Positions 32,434 through 41,004 of a DNA stretch of 64,000 nt are shown in pieces. The notes beneath the pieces were generated by a model, which was not told the DNA's origin, did not search any database, and saw only the letters and a list, made by a program, of their open reading frames with translations. Made by a program: the position numbers and the translations under genes. Numbering within the stretch: position 1 is the stretch's first letter; each line of letters begins with the position of its first letter. This DNA is from M3007 sp033764075 (GTDB lineage Bacteria; Bacteroidota; Bacteroidia; Chitinophagales; Saprospiraceae), in NCBI GenBank assembly GCA_033764075.1, contig JANRJH010000013.1, forward strand, positions 1 to 64,000, given 5' to 3'.

Positions 32434-34632
32434 CTACAAGCGCACTAGTACCATGCCCGTCACCCCCAAACCGTCGCTGGGCCAGACCCCCGGGCCGGGG
32501 TAGATGGTCGGCCGTTTGGTGAAGTACGACACGTTGGTAAGGTTGCTGACCGTCAGCCGGAACCGGAGGTGGGCGTTGACGGTGGCGCCGAAATGGGCGT
32601 CCCAGAGCGCGTACGCCGGCACAAGACCCCGGGAACCGTTTGCGGTGGGCTTTTCCTTGTTGAGGGCGTCGGAATAGGTTTTATCGACAAAACTATACTG
32701 TAAGGAGGCGCTGTAACGCCGCCAGCAAGCCTGAACCCCGTTTCGGGAGGTCCAGTACGGCACACTTTCCAGGTGATTTAATGTGATGTCCCAGTTTTCA
32801 GTACCCGAAGCCAGTTGGCCTTCCATGTAGCGCCCGTCCATTATGGCCGTAGCGGTAAAGGCGGACACCTCGGCGTTTTGGGCCCTGAGCAAGGTGGCTT
32901 CGGCGTACAGCTCCAGCCCGTCGGTCCGGCTGTCGCCAATATTGGTTCTCAGGAAACGGGTCACACCGTCGGTGTCTTCGAACGCCTGTTGCCCGATGCG
33001 GTCGTTGTACTGCACGCGGAACAGGGTTGCGTTTACCCGCAGGCGGTCTTTCCACAGGCTGGTGCGCACGCCCAGCTCGGCGTTGTAGCCGTAGGAATCG
33101 TTCAGGTTGGGGTCTACCCTTTCCAGGTCGTTCACCGGAATGAACTCGGCCATGGTGACCGGCCGGTAGGCCTGAGAAAGCCCTCCGTACAACCGGGTAT
33201 TTTTACCGGTCCGGTAATCGAAACTACACCCCAGCAGCACAAAATCGTGTTGTAAGTCCGACGGAATCTGTTCGGGCGGCAGGGCGCGGATGACACCCGA
33301 CATCCTGGTCAGCCCTTTTTCCAGGCGAATACCGGGGGAGACACTGAGCCTGGGCGAGATGTAGAGCAGGTTTTCCACAAAAGCGGCGATGTTGTTGGTG
33401 CGGTAATGCAGGTCTCGCCCCCAGTTCGGGTCCACCAGGGTGAGGTCGTAATCGCTGCCGGTGGTGCCCTTGCCGAGCTGGCGGCGGTGCAGGTCATTGT
33501 GTATGAGGCGTACCCCGCCGGAAACGGCCGATTGCATGCGCCCGAGGTGGTAGCGGTGCAGGAGCCGCACTTCGGAGGTGGTGCTGTTGAATCGGTCGAT
33601 GTCCACCTGCCGGTTGGCGTATTCGCCCGTTAGCACGTTAATGGTGTCGCGCCGGTCAACGGTACCGATGAACTGCACGCTGTTTCGATCTCCGGTGAGG
33701 TGCTGGATGGTCCAGTTCAGGCTGGTGTTGGGCCCAAGCCGGGCGTCGAGGGTCAGGGAGGGAATGATGATGTCGGGACTGTAGTGGTTGCGCGTCCGGG
33801 TTGCCTGACGGGGATCGGCTGCGAACATGCTGTCGTTGAGCGGCCCCGGGATCTGAAACTGGTAGGTTGAGCGCGCCACCTCCGCTTTGATGCGCAAGTG
33901 GGGGTTGATCTGCCAGCTCAGGCTGCCGAACTGTGCATCCGAACGGGAGGAGCTGTTGTCGCGGTAACCATCGCTGCTGCGCCAATAATAATACACCTGC
34001 CAGGTGAGCCGTCCGTGGTGGCCGCCCAGGGCATTGTACGTGCTCAGCAGACCGAAAGAACCTGCCGCGCTTTGGTTTTCAAAGGTGATGGGCCTGGTGG
34101 TGTCCGGCAATTTGGTCACGTAATTGACCATTCCGCCAAACATGGCGCCATACTGCAAGGCGGCCGTGCCGCGTACGAGTTCGATGCGCTCTATTGACTC
34201 CAGGGGCGGGTTGTAGTGGCTGGCCGGGTATCCGTATATGTCGGAGTTGAGCAGGATGCCGTTCTGGCGCACATTCATATCCCAACTCCGGTGCGGATCC
34301 AGGCCGCGCAAGGCGAAGTTGATCTGGTTTCCCGAGCCGTCCATGTCGTAAGCAAAGGCGCCTGGTATCTTGGCCATCACCTGCCGCACGGTTTTTTCCA
34401 CCGTATTGGCGGCCGTTTGGTCCATCTGTATGGTCTCCGTCCGCTTGCCGGCCAGCAGGTATGTATTGTAGATATCGGGCAGGGTGTCCACCTTTGTGAC
34501 GGGTGATTTCCAGGCTTCTATGGTGACGGCCTTGAGGCTTTGGCTGGAAAAGGAGTCGACACCCGTGTGGTTTTGCGCCTGTACGGCCAGGAAACCGCAA
34601 AGAAAAACGGCCGGAAGGATAAATCTCAACAT
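32434..34632 (-). CDS. TonB-dependent receptor (FecA-like)
   Basis: The 732-residue protein has a signal peptide (LPAVFLCGFLAVQAQ), a plug domain with NFALRGLDPHRSWDMNVRQN, GYPASHYNPPLESIERIEL and VRGTAALQYGAMFGGMVNY, and a 22-strand-type barrel ending in VTGMVLVRL. It has no N-terminal carboxypeptidase-like domain and no FecR-signalling domain. The plug resembles ferric-citrate (FecA-type) receptors, so iron-chelate uptake is likely, though the ligand is uncertain. Its promoter is at 34693-34726; no Fur-box match was recognised. There is no adjacent SusD or ABC transporter gene. Confidence 0.93.
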   Translation of the reverse strand: MLRFILPAVFLCGFLAVQAQNHTGVDSFSSQSLKAVTIEAWKSPVTKVDTLPDIYNTYLLAGKRTETIQMDQTAANTVEKTVRQVMAKIPGAFAYDMDGSGNQINFALRGLDPHRSWDMNVRQNGILLNSDIYGYPASHYNPPLESIERIELVRGTAALQYGAMFGGMVNYVTKLPDTTRPITFENQSAAGSFGLLSTYNALGGHHGRLTWQVYYYWRSSDGYRDNSSSRSDAQFGSLSWQINPHLRIKAEVARSTYQFQIPGPLNDSMFAADPRQATRTRNHYSPDIIIPSLTLDARLGPNTSLNWTIQHLTGDRNSVQFIGTVDRRDTINVLTGEYANRQVDIDRFNSTTSEVRLLHRYHLGRMQSAVSGGVRLIHNDLHRRQLGKGTTGSDYDLTLVDPNWGRDLHYRTNNIAAFVENLLYISPRLSVSPGIRLEKGLTRMSGVIRALPPEQIPSDLQHDFVLLGCSFDYRTGKNTRLYGGLSQAYRPVTMAEFIPVNDLERVDPNLNDSYGYNAELGVRTSLWKDRLRVNATLFRVQYNDRIGQQAFEDTDGVTRFLRTNIGDSRTDGLELYAEATLLRAQNAEVSAFTATAIMDGRYMEGQLASGTENWDITLNHLESVPYWTSRNGVQACWRRYSASLQYSFVDKTYSDALNKEKPTANGSRGLVPAYALWDAHFGATVNAHLRFRLTVSNLTNVSYFTKRPTIYPGPGVWPSDGLGVTGMVLVRL

Positions 34633-34692
34633 GACTTTACCGGTGCGTATTTATGTGTATATTCGCAGAACGACTTTTCTGTTGTTAAAATG

Positions 34693-34726
34693 CAAAAGTA
34701 GCACCCGATGCAGACTGTCCTTACAA
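34693..34726 (-). promoter_or_regulatory. Promoter of the TonB-dependent receptor gene
   Basis: TACTTTTG (34693-34700, minus strand) with TTG (34724-34726) 23 bases upstream; leader of about 55 bases. Confidence 0.65.
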
Positions 34727-34778
34727 ACAGAAATTAAAAGTTGCTTAAACCTGTCCTGCACGCCTGAAACAGGGTCCG

Positions 34779-35657
34779 CTAAATCAACTCGTGAATATGC
34801 GACTTGAGGTTGTGCACAATCTTGCCCAGCGGCAAGTCGTTGGCATCGCCGCCGAATGGCTCCTCGATTTCCTCAGCGATGACTTCCAGGCTCGCCAGCA
34901 CATAAAAGATGAACACCACGATGGGTATCACCAGATAGCCCAGGCTGAACACAAATCCGAACGGAAGGGTGAGTATGTACACAGAAATGAATTTCTTGAT
35001 AAAGCTGCTGTACGAAAACGGGATGGGCGTGTTCCGAATGCGCTCGCAGGCGCCGCAGATGTCGGTAAAAGACAGCAGCTCGGCATTGATAAACAGCAAT
35101 TCCTCCCCGCTGAGTACGCCTTCACGGTGCAGGGTCGCCGCGCGGCGGTACATGAGCAGGGCGACCTGATTGGGCAGGTGTTTTGCGCGATCTAATTGCT
35201 CCTGCACCGACACGGGCAAGTTGTCGAACAACGAGATTCGGGTGCTTTCGGAACCCAAGTGTTCCTTCAGCACCTGTGCATACAACGGGATGGTGGTGCG
35301 GAAAAAATCGCGGTCGGCATGTTGCTCAGGCAGCAGGGCCGACAGTTTCATGGCCAGGTTACGGCTGCTGTTCACCAGTGCGCCCCACAGCCGGCGGCCC
35401 TCCCACCAGCGTTCGTACGCCGTGTTGGTGCGGAACACCAGCAAAAAGGAAATGACGAAACCCAGAAGGGTATGCATGATCGTCACGTTGCGCACCCGGC
35501 TGTTCTCACTCAGCCGCCACAACTCCATCTCCAGCCAGGCCACCAGCCAGGCGTACAAGCCCACCAGCACGATCAGTGGCAAAAGCTTCCTGATGGTGTC
35601 CGTCTTGTGCAGGCGAAAAAGAAAGCGGTACCAATCCTTGGGGTCATAACTGATCAT
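34779..35657 (-). CDS. Bestrophin-family channel (UPF0187)
   Basis: The 292-residue membrane protein starts MISYDPKDWYRFLFRLHKTD. It has the bestrophin-like helix pair (IRKLLPLIVLVGLYAWLVAW and IMHTLLGFVISFLLVFRTN) and the conserved AYERWWEGRRLWGALVNSSRNL. Near the end are IPIVVFIFYVLASLEVIAEEIEEPFG and DLPLGKIV. Bacterial bestrophins form pentameric cation or anion channels. The frame is open to 35780, but that would overlap a -7 box (35684-35691), so the ATG at 35657 is preferred. It is read separately from the TonB receptor gene. Confidence 0.92.
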   Translation of the reverse strand: MISYDPKDWYRFLFRLHKTDTIRKLLPLIVLVGLYAWLVAWLEMELWRLSENSRVRNVTIMHTLLGFVISFLLVFRTNTAYERWWEGRRLWGALVNSSRNLAMKLSALLPEQHADRDFFRTTIPLYAQVLKEHLGSESTRISLFDNLPVSVQEQLDRAKHLPNQVALLMYRRAATLHREGVLSGEELLFINAELLSFTDICGACERIRNTPIPFSYSSFIKKFISVYILTLPFGFVFSLGYLVIPIVVFIFYVLASLEVIAEEIEEPFGGDANDLPLGKIVHNLKSHIHELI

Positions 35658-35683
35658 CGTGTTGTTTTTGCAGTGAAAGTATC

Positions 35684-35691
35684 CAAAAATA
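35684..35691 (-). promoter_or_regulatory. -7 box of the bestrophin gene
   Basis: TATTTTTG on the minus strand, 26 bases before the chosen ATG, just beyond the end of the elaA-like gene. Confidence 0.5.
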
Positions 35692-35697
35692 CGCCTG

Positions 35698-36156
35698 TTA
35701 TCCTTCCCACACCATTTCCGTGTGCGGAATGCCGTCTTCCAGATATGCCTTCCCTGTAGATCGGAATCCGAGGCTTTCATAAAACCCCAGGAGGTATGTC
35801 TGGGCGCTGATCTTCACCGGCACGTCGCCGAACAACAACCGGCAGCAGCGCAAGCTCTCGGTCATCAACTGTTTGCCGGCGCCGGTGCCGCGTACAAAAG
35901 ACGCACTCACGACCCGCCCGATAGAGGCATATCCAGGGTACGATACGCCGGCGGGCAACAAACGGGCATGGCAGGCAGGCAGCCCGTCGGTGGCCCATCC
36001 AGTGAGGTGCCAGGCGCGAAGATCCTTCCCGTCGGCATCCAGGTATGGGCAGTTTTGTTCAACAATAAACACCTCCTGGCGCAGGGCCATGATCCGGTAC
36101 AACTCCAGGGGTGTCAGGAGGTCGAAAGGGACACACGAAAAACGCAGGGATTCCAT
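35698..36156 (-). CDS. elaA: GNAT N-acetyltransferase, ElaA-like
   Basis: The 152-residue protein follows the ElaA pattern: LYRIMALRQEVFIVEQNCPY near the N-terminus, DLRAWHLTGW, the acetyl-CoA motif IGRVVSASFVRGTGAGKQLM, AQTYLLGFYESLGF and a C-terminal PHTEMV. It transfers an acetyl group from acetyl-CoA to an unknown acceptor. A perfect -7 box TACCTTTG (36161-36168) lies only 4 bases before the ATG, so the message may be leaderless, unless translation begins at an internal codon, which would remove conserved residues. Confidence 0.9.
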   Translation of the reverse strand: MESLRFSCVPFDLLTPLELYRIMALRQEVFIVEQNCPYLDADGKDLRAWHLTGWATDGLPACHARLLPAGVSYPGYASIGRVVSASFVRGTGAGKQLMTESLRCCRLLFGDVPVKISAQTYLLGFYESLGFRSTGKAYLEDGIPHTEMVWEG

Positions 36157-36160
36157 GGCC

Positions 36161-36168
36161 CAAAGGTA
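36161..36168 (-). promoter_or_regulatory. -7 box of elaA adjoining the start codon
   Basis: TACCTTTG on the minus strand, 4 bases from the ATG at 36156; same geometry as gldD. Confidence 0.55.
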
Positions 36169-36250
36169 TTGGTTTTTGATATTTCGACTGAAATGGGCAA
36201 CCTTTGGTCAAATTAATTGTTTCAACACGAAATTTTCTAAAACCTTGACC

Positions 36251-37108
36251 ATGATAAAACGCTATTCAATGCTGTTGTCGGCAATGCTGTTTGTTGCCTT
36301 TTCCGTTCACGCACAAATCAAAACGCCCGCGCCGAGTCCGGTAGGCAAAATATCCCAGGAACTGGGCTTGGGTAAAGTCGAAGTGGAGTACTCGCGTCCA
36401 AGCGCAAAAAACCGCACCGTGTACGGCGACCTTGTGCCCTACGGCGCCATGTGGCGCACCGGCGCCAACGCCTCTACCAAAATCAATTTCACCGAAGACG
36501 TAAACTTCGGCGGCGTGCCTGTTCCCAAGGGCAATTACGCCTTGTATACCACTCCCGGCAAAAATGAATGGGAGGTGATTCTGTACAAAAACACCACCTT
36601 CTGGGGCACACCCGACAAGGATTTCAGCGAAGCCGACGTTGCCGCGAGGGTAAAAGCAGCTTCCAAAAACGTGAAGGATTTTGTCGAAACATTCACAATC
36701 AACATCGGCAACATCACCAACAACTCCGCAGACCTTCAGTTGGTGTGGGAAAACACCTCCGTTTCTGTACCCATGACCTTCGACGTGGATACTAAGGTGA
36801 TGGCCGACATCAAAGCCCAGATGGAAGGTCCGTCCGCCGGCGTTTTCTACCAAAGCGCCCGCTACTACTACGAGGAGAAAAAAGACATGAACACGGCCCT
36901 GGGCTGGATCAACACGGCCATTGAAAAAGGCGGCGAAAAATTCTGGTACCTGCGTCTGAAAGCTAATATTCTCGCCGAACTGAAGCGCTACCCGGAGGCG
37001 ATCTCCACCGCCGAACGCAGCACGGAAATTGCCCGTAGTGAAGGCAACGCCGACTACCCGCGCATGAACGACAAGTCGATCGCCGAGTGGAAAACGAAGA
37101 TGAAATAG
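36251..37108 (+). CDS. DUF2911 family exported protein
   Basis: The 285-residue protein has a signal peptide (LLSAMLFVAFSVHAQ) and a DUF2911 domain: VEVEYSRPSAKNRTVYGDLV, PYGAMWRTGANASTKINF, FGGVPVPKGNYALYTTPG and WEVILYKN. The C-terminal 80 residues (YYYEEKKDMNTALGWINTA then ANILAELKRYPEAISTAE) form TPR-like helices. The function of DUF2911 is unknown; members are common in Bacteroidota periplasm. The frame is open upstream, but the ATG at 36251 begins the signal peptide. It ends before a 441-base gene-free stretch (37109-37549) filled by a tandem repeat. Confidence 0.9.
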   Translation: MIKRYSMLLSAMLFVAFSVHAQIKTPAPSPVGKISQELGLGKVEVEYSRPSAKNRTVYGDLVPYGAMWRTGANASTKINFTEDVNFGGVPVPKGNYALYTTPGKNEWEVILYKNTTFWGTPDKDFSEADVAARVKAASKNVKDFVETFTINIGNITNNSADLQLVWENTSVSVPMTFDVDTKVMADIKAQMEGPSAGVFYQSARYYYEEKKDMNTALGWINTAIEKGGEKFWYLRLKANILAELKRYPEAISTAERSTEIARSEGNADYPRMNDKSIAEWKTKMK

Positions 37109-37212
37109 GTTTGGCTCGTTAGCATTGGCAGTGAATCGCTGCACAAACACGGCAACGAACGGATGACAGGTAAACATCCGGGGTTTGATGTGTTTTTGCG
37201 GCGATTCTTTTT

Positions 37213-37476
37213 AAAAAAAATTAAACCGCAGAGGACACAGTGGCCTCACAAAGGCGCGCAAAGGGTATTCTCCTCTGTGAACCCTTCGCGAGTCCTCTGT
37301 GCCCCTCTGTGGTTCCTTTTTGAAAAAAAATTAAACCACAGAGGACACAGTGGCCTCACAAAGGCGCGCAAAGGGTATTCTCCTCTGTGAACCCTCCGCG
37401 AGTCCTCTGTGGTTCCTTTTTGAAAAAAAATTAAACCACAGAGGACACAGTGGCCTCACAAAGGCGCGCAAAGGGT
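37213..37476. repeat. Tandem repeat of about 100-110 bp, 2.5 copies
   Basis: Units begin AAAAAAAATTAAACC at about 37213, 37323 and 37423. Each unit holds CACAGAGGACACAG near its start and CCTCTGTGGTTCC near its end, so it is itself partly palindromic. Unit 2 lacks 10 bases present in unit 1; unit 3 is cut short. Related sequence recurs at 40861-40962. It fills most of the gap between the DUF2911 gene and engB; nothing else is seen there. Confidence 0.9.
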
Positions 37477-37549
37477 TACCTGCGGTTCCTCTTTTTTCTC
37501 TACATTCGCGCTTCCCACCCAATTTTCATCGCCAACGCCAGTAGCCTAC

Positions 37550-38146
37550 GTGCAAATCCACACAACAGAGTTCATCGGGAGCTACCCCCGCGAGAATATG
37601 TGCCCAAAAGACGGACTCCCTGAATTTGCGTTCATCGGCCGGTCCAACGTGGGTAAATCGTCGCTCATCAACATGCTCACCGGTCGCAAAGGCCTGGCAA
37701 AGGTGTCGGGTACCCCCGGAAAAACCCAGCTGATCAACTTTTTTAAGATCAACAACCGCTGGTACCTGGTCGACCTGCCGGGCTATGGCTACGCCAAAGT
37801 GTCGAAAACCAAGCTCAAGGAACTCTCGCTCATGATTGAAGGGTACCTCATGCGCCGACAGACGCTGGCCCTGGCGTTCATCCTCGTCGACGCCAACGTG
37901 CCTCCGCAAAAAGCCGATTTGGAGTTCATCAATGCCATGGGAGCAGCCAACGTGCCCTTTGCCCTGGTGTTTACCAAAACCGACCGCCTCAAACCCGGGC
38001 AACTGGCACAACACACCGCCACCTTTTTTGAAGCCCTGTCCGAAACCTGGGAAACGATCCCTCCCCATTTTATCACGTCTTCCGAATACCGCACCGGACG
38101 GGAGGATATCCTCAAATTCATCGAAGAGGTGACGGCGTCCATTTGA
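37550..38146 (+). CDS. engB: Ribosome-biogenesis GTPase EngB (YihA/YsxC)
   Basis: The 198-residue TRAFAC GTPase has G1 FIGRSNVGKSS, G2 SGTPGKTQLINFF, G3 VDLPGYGYAKV, G4 FTKTDRL and G5 TSSEYRTG. EngB binds GTP and helps late 50S subunit assembly. Translation starts at GTG (37550), giving the family N-terminus MQIHTTEFIGSYP; no ATG serves. TACATTCG (37501-37508) is a near match to a -7 box. Its stop codon overlaps the TTG proposed as start of the acyltransferase gene. Confidence 0.96.
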   Translation: MQIHTTEFIGSYPRENMCPKDGLPEFAFIGRSNVGKSSLINMLTGRKGLAKVSGTPGKTQLINFFKINNRWYLVDLPGYGYAKVSKTKLKELSLMIEGYLMRRQTLALAFILVDANVPPQKADLEFINAMGAANVPFALVFTKTDRLKPGQLAQHTATFFEALSETWETIPPHFITSSEYRTGREDILKFIEEVTASI

Positions 38147-39876
38147 AAAAATGCATCTTTGCGCGACCTGATCCCTACATCTTGAAAAAGGAGCTCATCA
38201 TTTATCCTCAGTTGATCGAGGACATGGACGACTGGCCGGTCAACCGGATCAGCAAAGAACGCGACGCATTTATCCGCCAGATCGATGCGTTTACCTTCAA
38301 CCGGTTGCTGGAAAGGCACCGCGGCGACCTGTCCGATCTCATTGTAAAAACCCTTTATCAGGAACGCCAGCGCATGAAAGAAATGCCCTGGAAAATCGAT
38401 CCACCCGATCAGCGCAATTTCTGGAACGGCGTCGGCAAACGGATGATCAAACGCTCGCTGGACCGCGAGGAGGCCGAGTCCAAGGTCGAAAACGAGGAAC
38501 TGCTGCGGCAGATCATTCATCGGTACGCTGAAGAAATTGTCGGTACGTTCAGCACCCGCACGTTTCGGTTTGCGCGCCGGTTTCTCACCATTCTGTTCAA
38601 CCGGCTGTTCAACGCGGCGGTCGACAAGAGTTTTCGAAGCCTCATCCGGGGCCGCCGGAACCTGTATGAACGCTTGAATGTTGTGGGTGAAATCGACACC
38701 GTCCGGTCGCTGTTCTCCAAAGGCACCGTGGTCGTGGTGCCCACTCATTTCAGCAACCTGGACTCCATCCTCGTCGGCTATGCCATGGATCAGATTATGG
38801 GGCTCCCGGCTTTCTCTTATGGCGCCGGCCTCAACCTGTACAACTTTGGTCCTGCCGCCTACTACATGAATCGCCTGGGCGCCTACCGCGTCGACCGGCG
38901 AAAGAAAAACCCCATCTACCTCGAAACGCTCAAGTCGATGAGCACCCTGAGTATATACCGGGGGGTCAACAACCTGTTTTTCCCCGGCGGCACCCGCTCG
39001 CGCAGCGGCGCACTGGAGTCCGACCTTAAAATGGGTCTCCTGGGTACGGCCGTGGAGGCCCAACGCATGTTATGCCAGGACGACAGCGACCGCAAGGTGT
39101 TCATCGTGCCCATGGTGATCGGCTACAATTTTGTGCTGGAGGCTCCCTTCCTCATCGAACAACACCTGCGCCACACCGGCAAGGAACAGTACCTGCGCCT
39201 GCGCGACGAGGGCTCCCGCATCCGAAGCTGGCTGCGTTTCTTCTGGCGTTTTTTTTCCACCACCAGCGACATCACCCTGAGCATCGGACGACCGCTGGAT
39301 GTTATGGGCAATTTCGTCGATGACCAGGGTGTGAGCCGCGACCGGCACGGGCACACGATCAACATCTGCGAGTATTTCATGCGCGATGGCGCCGTAAACG
39401 AAGACCGTCAACGGGAAGGCGAGTACACGCGTATCCTGGCCGATAAACTGGCGTCCCGCTATTACGCCGAAAACGTTGTGCTATCCAGTCACCTCGTGCC
39501 GTTTGCCGTCTTTGAGATTCTGGCGGCCCAAAACCCCCGCCTGGACCTGTTCGGGCTGATGCGCCTGCCGGCCGATGAAATGACATTCCGGTTCAGCATC
39601 GTCGAGCAGACCGTCATCGCCCTCAAACATCGCCTGTTTGAACTGGAGCAGCAGGAGGCCGTCCGGCTCGCACCCGAGATATACCTGCCTGCCGACGAAC
39701 TCATCCGCCAGGGCGTGCGCAAACTGGGCGTCTTCCACAGCCGCAAACCCCTGCGTTTCAATAAAGAAGGCGATATTGTTTCTTCCGATTTCAAAGTGCT
39801 ATACTATTACCACAACCGACTTTGCAATTACGGACTGGAGAGCGTGGTGGCAGCAAGTCTGGAACATGAAGGGTAG
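38143..39876 (+). CDS. PlsB-like glycerol-phosphate acyltransferase
   Basis: The 577-residue protein contains the PlsC/PlsB acyltransferase motifs: VVVPTHFSNLDSILVG (the H-x4-D catalytic motif), YRVDRRKKNP, LFFPGGTRSRSGALES and FIVPMVIGYNFVLE. Length and the helical N-terminal 150 residues resemble glycerol-3-phosphate acyltransferase rather than the short PlsC enzymes. It would acylate glycerol-3-phosphate or a lysolipid at the membrane. The start is uncertain: a TTG at 38143 overlaps the engB stop. TTG at 38182 or ATG at 38224 are alternatives and keep all motifs. Confidence 0.85.
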   Translation: MKKCIFARPDPYILKKELIIYPQLIEDMDDWPVNRISKERDAFIRQIDAFTFNRLLERHRGDLSDLIVKTLYQERQRMKEMPWKIDPPDQRNFWNGVGKRMIKRSLDREEAESKVENEELLRQIIHRYAEEIVGTFSTRTFRFARRFLTILFNRLFNAAVDKSFRSLIRGRRNLYERLNVVGEIDTVRSLFSKGTVVVVPTHFSNLDSILVGYAMDQIMGLPAFSYGAGLNLYNFGPAAYYMNRLGAYRVDRRKKNPIYLETLKSMSTLSIYRGVNNLFFPGGTRSRSGALESDLKMGLLGTAVEAQRMLCQDDSDRKVFIVPMVIGYNFVLEAPFLIEQHLRHTGKEQYLRLRDEGSRIRSWLRFFWRFFSTTSDITLSIGRPLDVMGNFVDDQGVSRDRHGHTINICEYFMRDGAVNEDRQREGEYTRILADKLASRYYAENVVLSSHLVPFAVFEILAAQNPRLDLFGLMRLPADEMTFRFSIVEQTVIALKHRLFELEQQEAVRLAPEIYLPADELIRQGVRKLGVFHSRKPLRFNKEGDIVSSDFKVLYYYHNRLCNYGLESVVAASLEHEG

Positions 39877-40013
39877 CACTTTTTTCCCGGGAAAGGTTTT
39901 GTGTTGTACAATAGCCATTGGATTTTTGTGCTATATGTTGCCCATTTTTCCATCCACAAAAATCATACGGATGACGCGCCCGGGTGGAGGCGCTGTTTCT
40001 CCAATAAGCGCAA

Positions 40014-40021
40014 TACCTTTG
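40014..40021 (+). promoter_or_regulatory. -7 box of the enoyl-CoA hydratase gene
   Basis: TACCTTTG, 20 bases before the ATG at 40042, which excludes the longer in-frame start at 39901. Confidence 0.6.
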
Positions 40022-40041
40022 GGCAAACAGCTTGTTCCACT

Positions 40042-40821
40042 ATGACATACGACAATCTACTGATCCATGTAGCCGACGGCATCGCCTCCGTCACCATCAA
40101 CCGGGAAAAAGCGCTCAACGCGCTCAACACCCGGACGCTCTCCGAACTCCGCCACTTTTTCAGCGTCGCCGCACCCGCCCTGCCCGACCTTAAAGGGGTG
40201 ATCCTCACCGGAGCGGGCGCGAAAGCGTTTGTGGCCGGCGCCGACATCACCGAGTTCCGCGAACTGACCCCGGAACAGGGGGCAGCCTTCGCCCGAAACG
40301 GGCAGGAAGTGTTTTTTCTCATCGAGCGGTTCCACCGCCCGGTGGTGGCTGCCGTTCAGGGGTTCGCCCTCGGCGGCGGCTGCGAACTGGCCATGGCCTG
40401 CCACCTGCGTGTAGCTGGTGAAAAAGCGCGCTTCGGCCAGCCCGAAGTCAACCTGGGCCTCATCCCCGGATACGGCGGCACCCAGCGCCTCGTGCAATAC
40501 ATCGGTAAAACCAAAGCCCTGGAACTCATGCTCACCGCCGACATGATCGACGCCCCGGAAGCCTACCGCCTGGGCCTGGTGAACATGGTGGTGCCACAAG
40601 GCGAAGAGGTGCCCATGGCCTCCTCGCTGATCGAAAAGATTGCCGCCAAGGCGCCCGTGGCCGTCGCCAAGGTGATCGAATCCGTAAACGCGTATTTTGA
40701 AAGCCAAAACGGCTTCGAGGCCGAACTAAAAGCATTCGGCGACTGCTGTGGCACCGAGGACTTTCGGGAAGGCGCAACGGCGTTTCTGGAGAAACGGGTG
40801 GCGAATTTCAGCGGTCGGTAG
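40042..40821 (+). CDS. Enoyl-CoA hydratase/isomerase family protein
   Basis: The 259-residue crotonase-fold protein has the oxyanion-hole motifs AFVAGADITEF and QGFALGGGCELAMACH, the catalytic Glu region FGQPEVNLGLIPGYGGTQRL and a C-terminal segment with EDFREGATAFLEKR. It hydrates 2-enoyl-CoA (often crotonyl-CoA) in fatty-acid breakdown or related pathways. Both catalytic Glu residues appear in place. Its stop codon TAG is formed by the first units of a heptamer repeat array (sequence GGTCGGTAGTCGG), so the repeat abuts or overlaps the coding end. Confidence 0.93.
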   Translation: MTYDNLLIHVADGIASVTINREKALNALNTRTLSELRHFFSVAAPALPDLKGVILTGAGAKAFVAGADITEFRELTPEQGAAFARNGQEVFFLIERFHRPVVAAVQGFALGGGCELAMACHLRVAGEKARFGQPEVNLGLIPGYGGTQRLVQYIGKTKALELMLTADMIDAPEAYRLGLVNMVVPQGEEVPMASSLIEKIAAKAPVAVAKVIESVNAYFESQNGFEAELKAFGDCCGTEDFREGATAFLEKRVANFSGR

Positions 40822-41000
40822 TCGGCTATCGGTAGTCGGCTTTCGGTAGTCGGTTGTCGGCTCCTCCGTGCTTCCTCTGTGTATCCACTGTGCCCCTCTG
40901 CGGTTTATTGTAAAAGGAACCACAGAGGACGCGGAGGTTACTCAGAGGAAGCACGGAGGAGCCGACCGCCGACTACCGATAGCCGACAACCGATATCCGA
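40813..41000. repeat. Composite palindrome: heptamer arrays flanking a CTCTGTG-type core
   Basis: A TCGG-type heptamer array (40813-40860) is mirrored by an inverted array (40961-41000). Between them the core 40861-40962 is itself an imperfect inverted repeat whose outer 19 bases (CTCCTCCGTGCTTCCTCTG and its complement) match exactly. The core shares CACAGAGGAC with the tandem repeat at 37213. It fills the gap between the enoyl-CoA hydratase and PhoD-like genes. Confidence 0.88.
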
Positions 41001-41004
41001 CATC

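Noticed and set aside
34633..34778. Fur box before the TonB receptor
   Set aside because: No convincing GATAATGAT-like inverted repeat was found in the promoter region.
37163..37544. Small ORFs in the 100-bp tandem repeat
   Set aside because: The frames repeat the DNA unit and lack starts with context; the sequence is a palindromic non-coding repeat.
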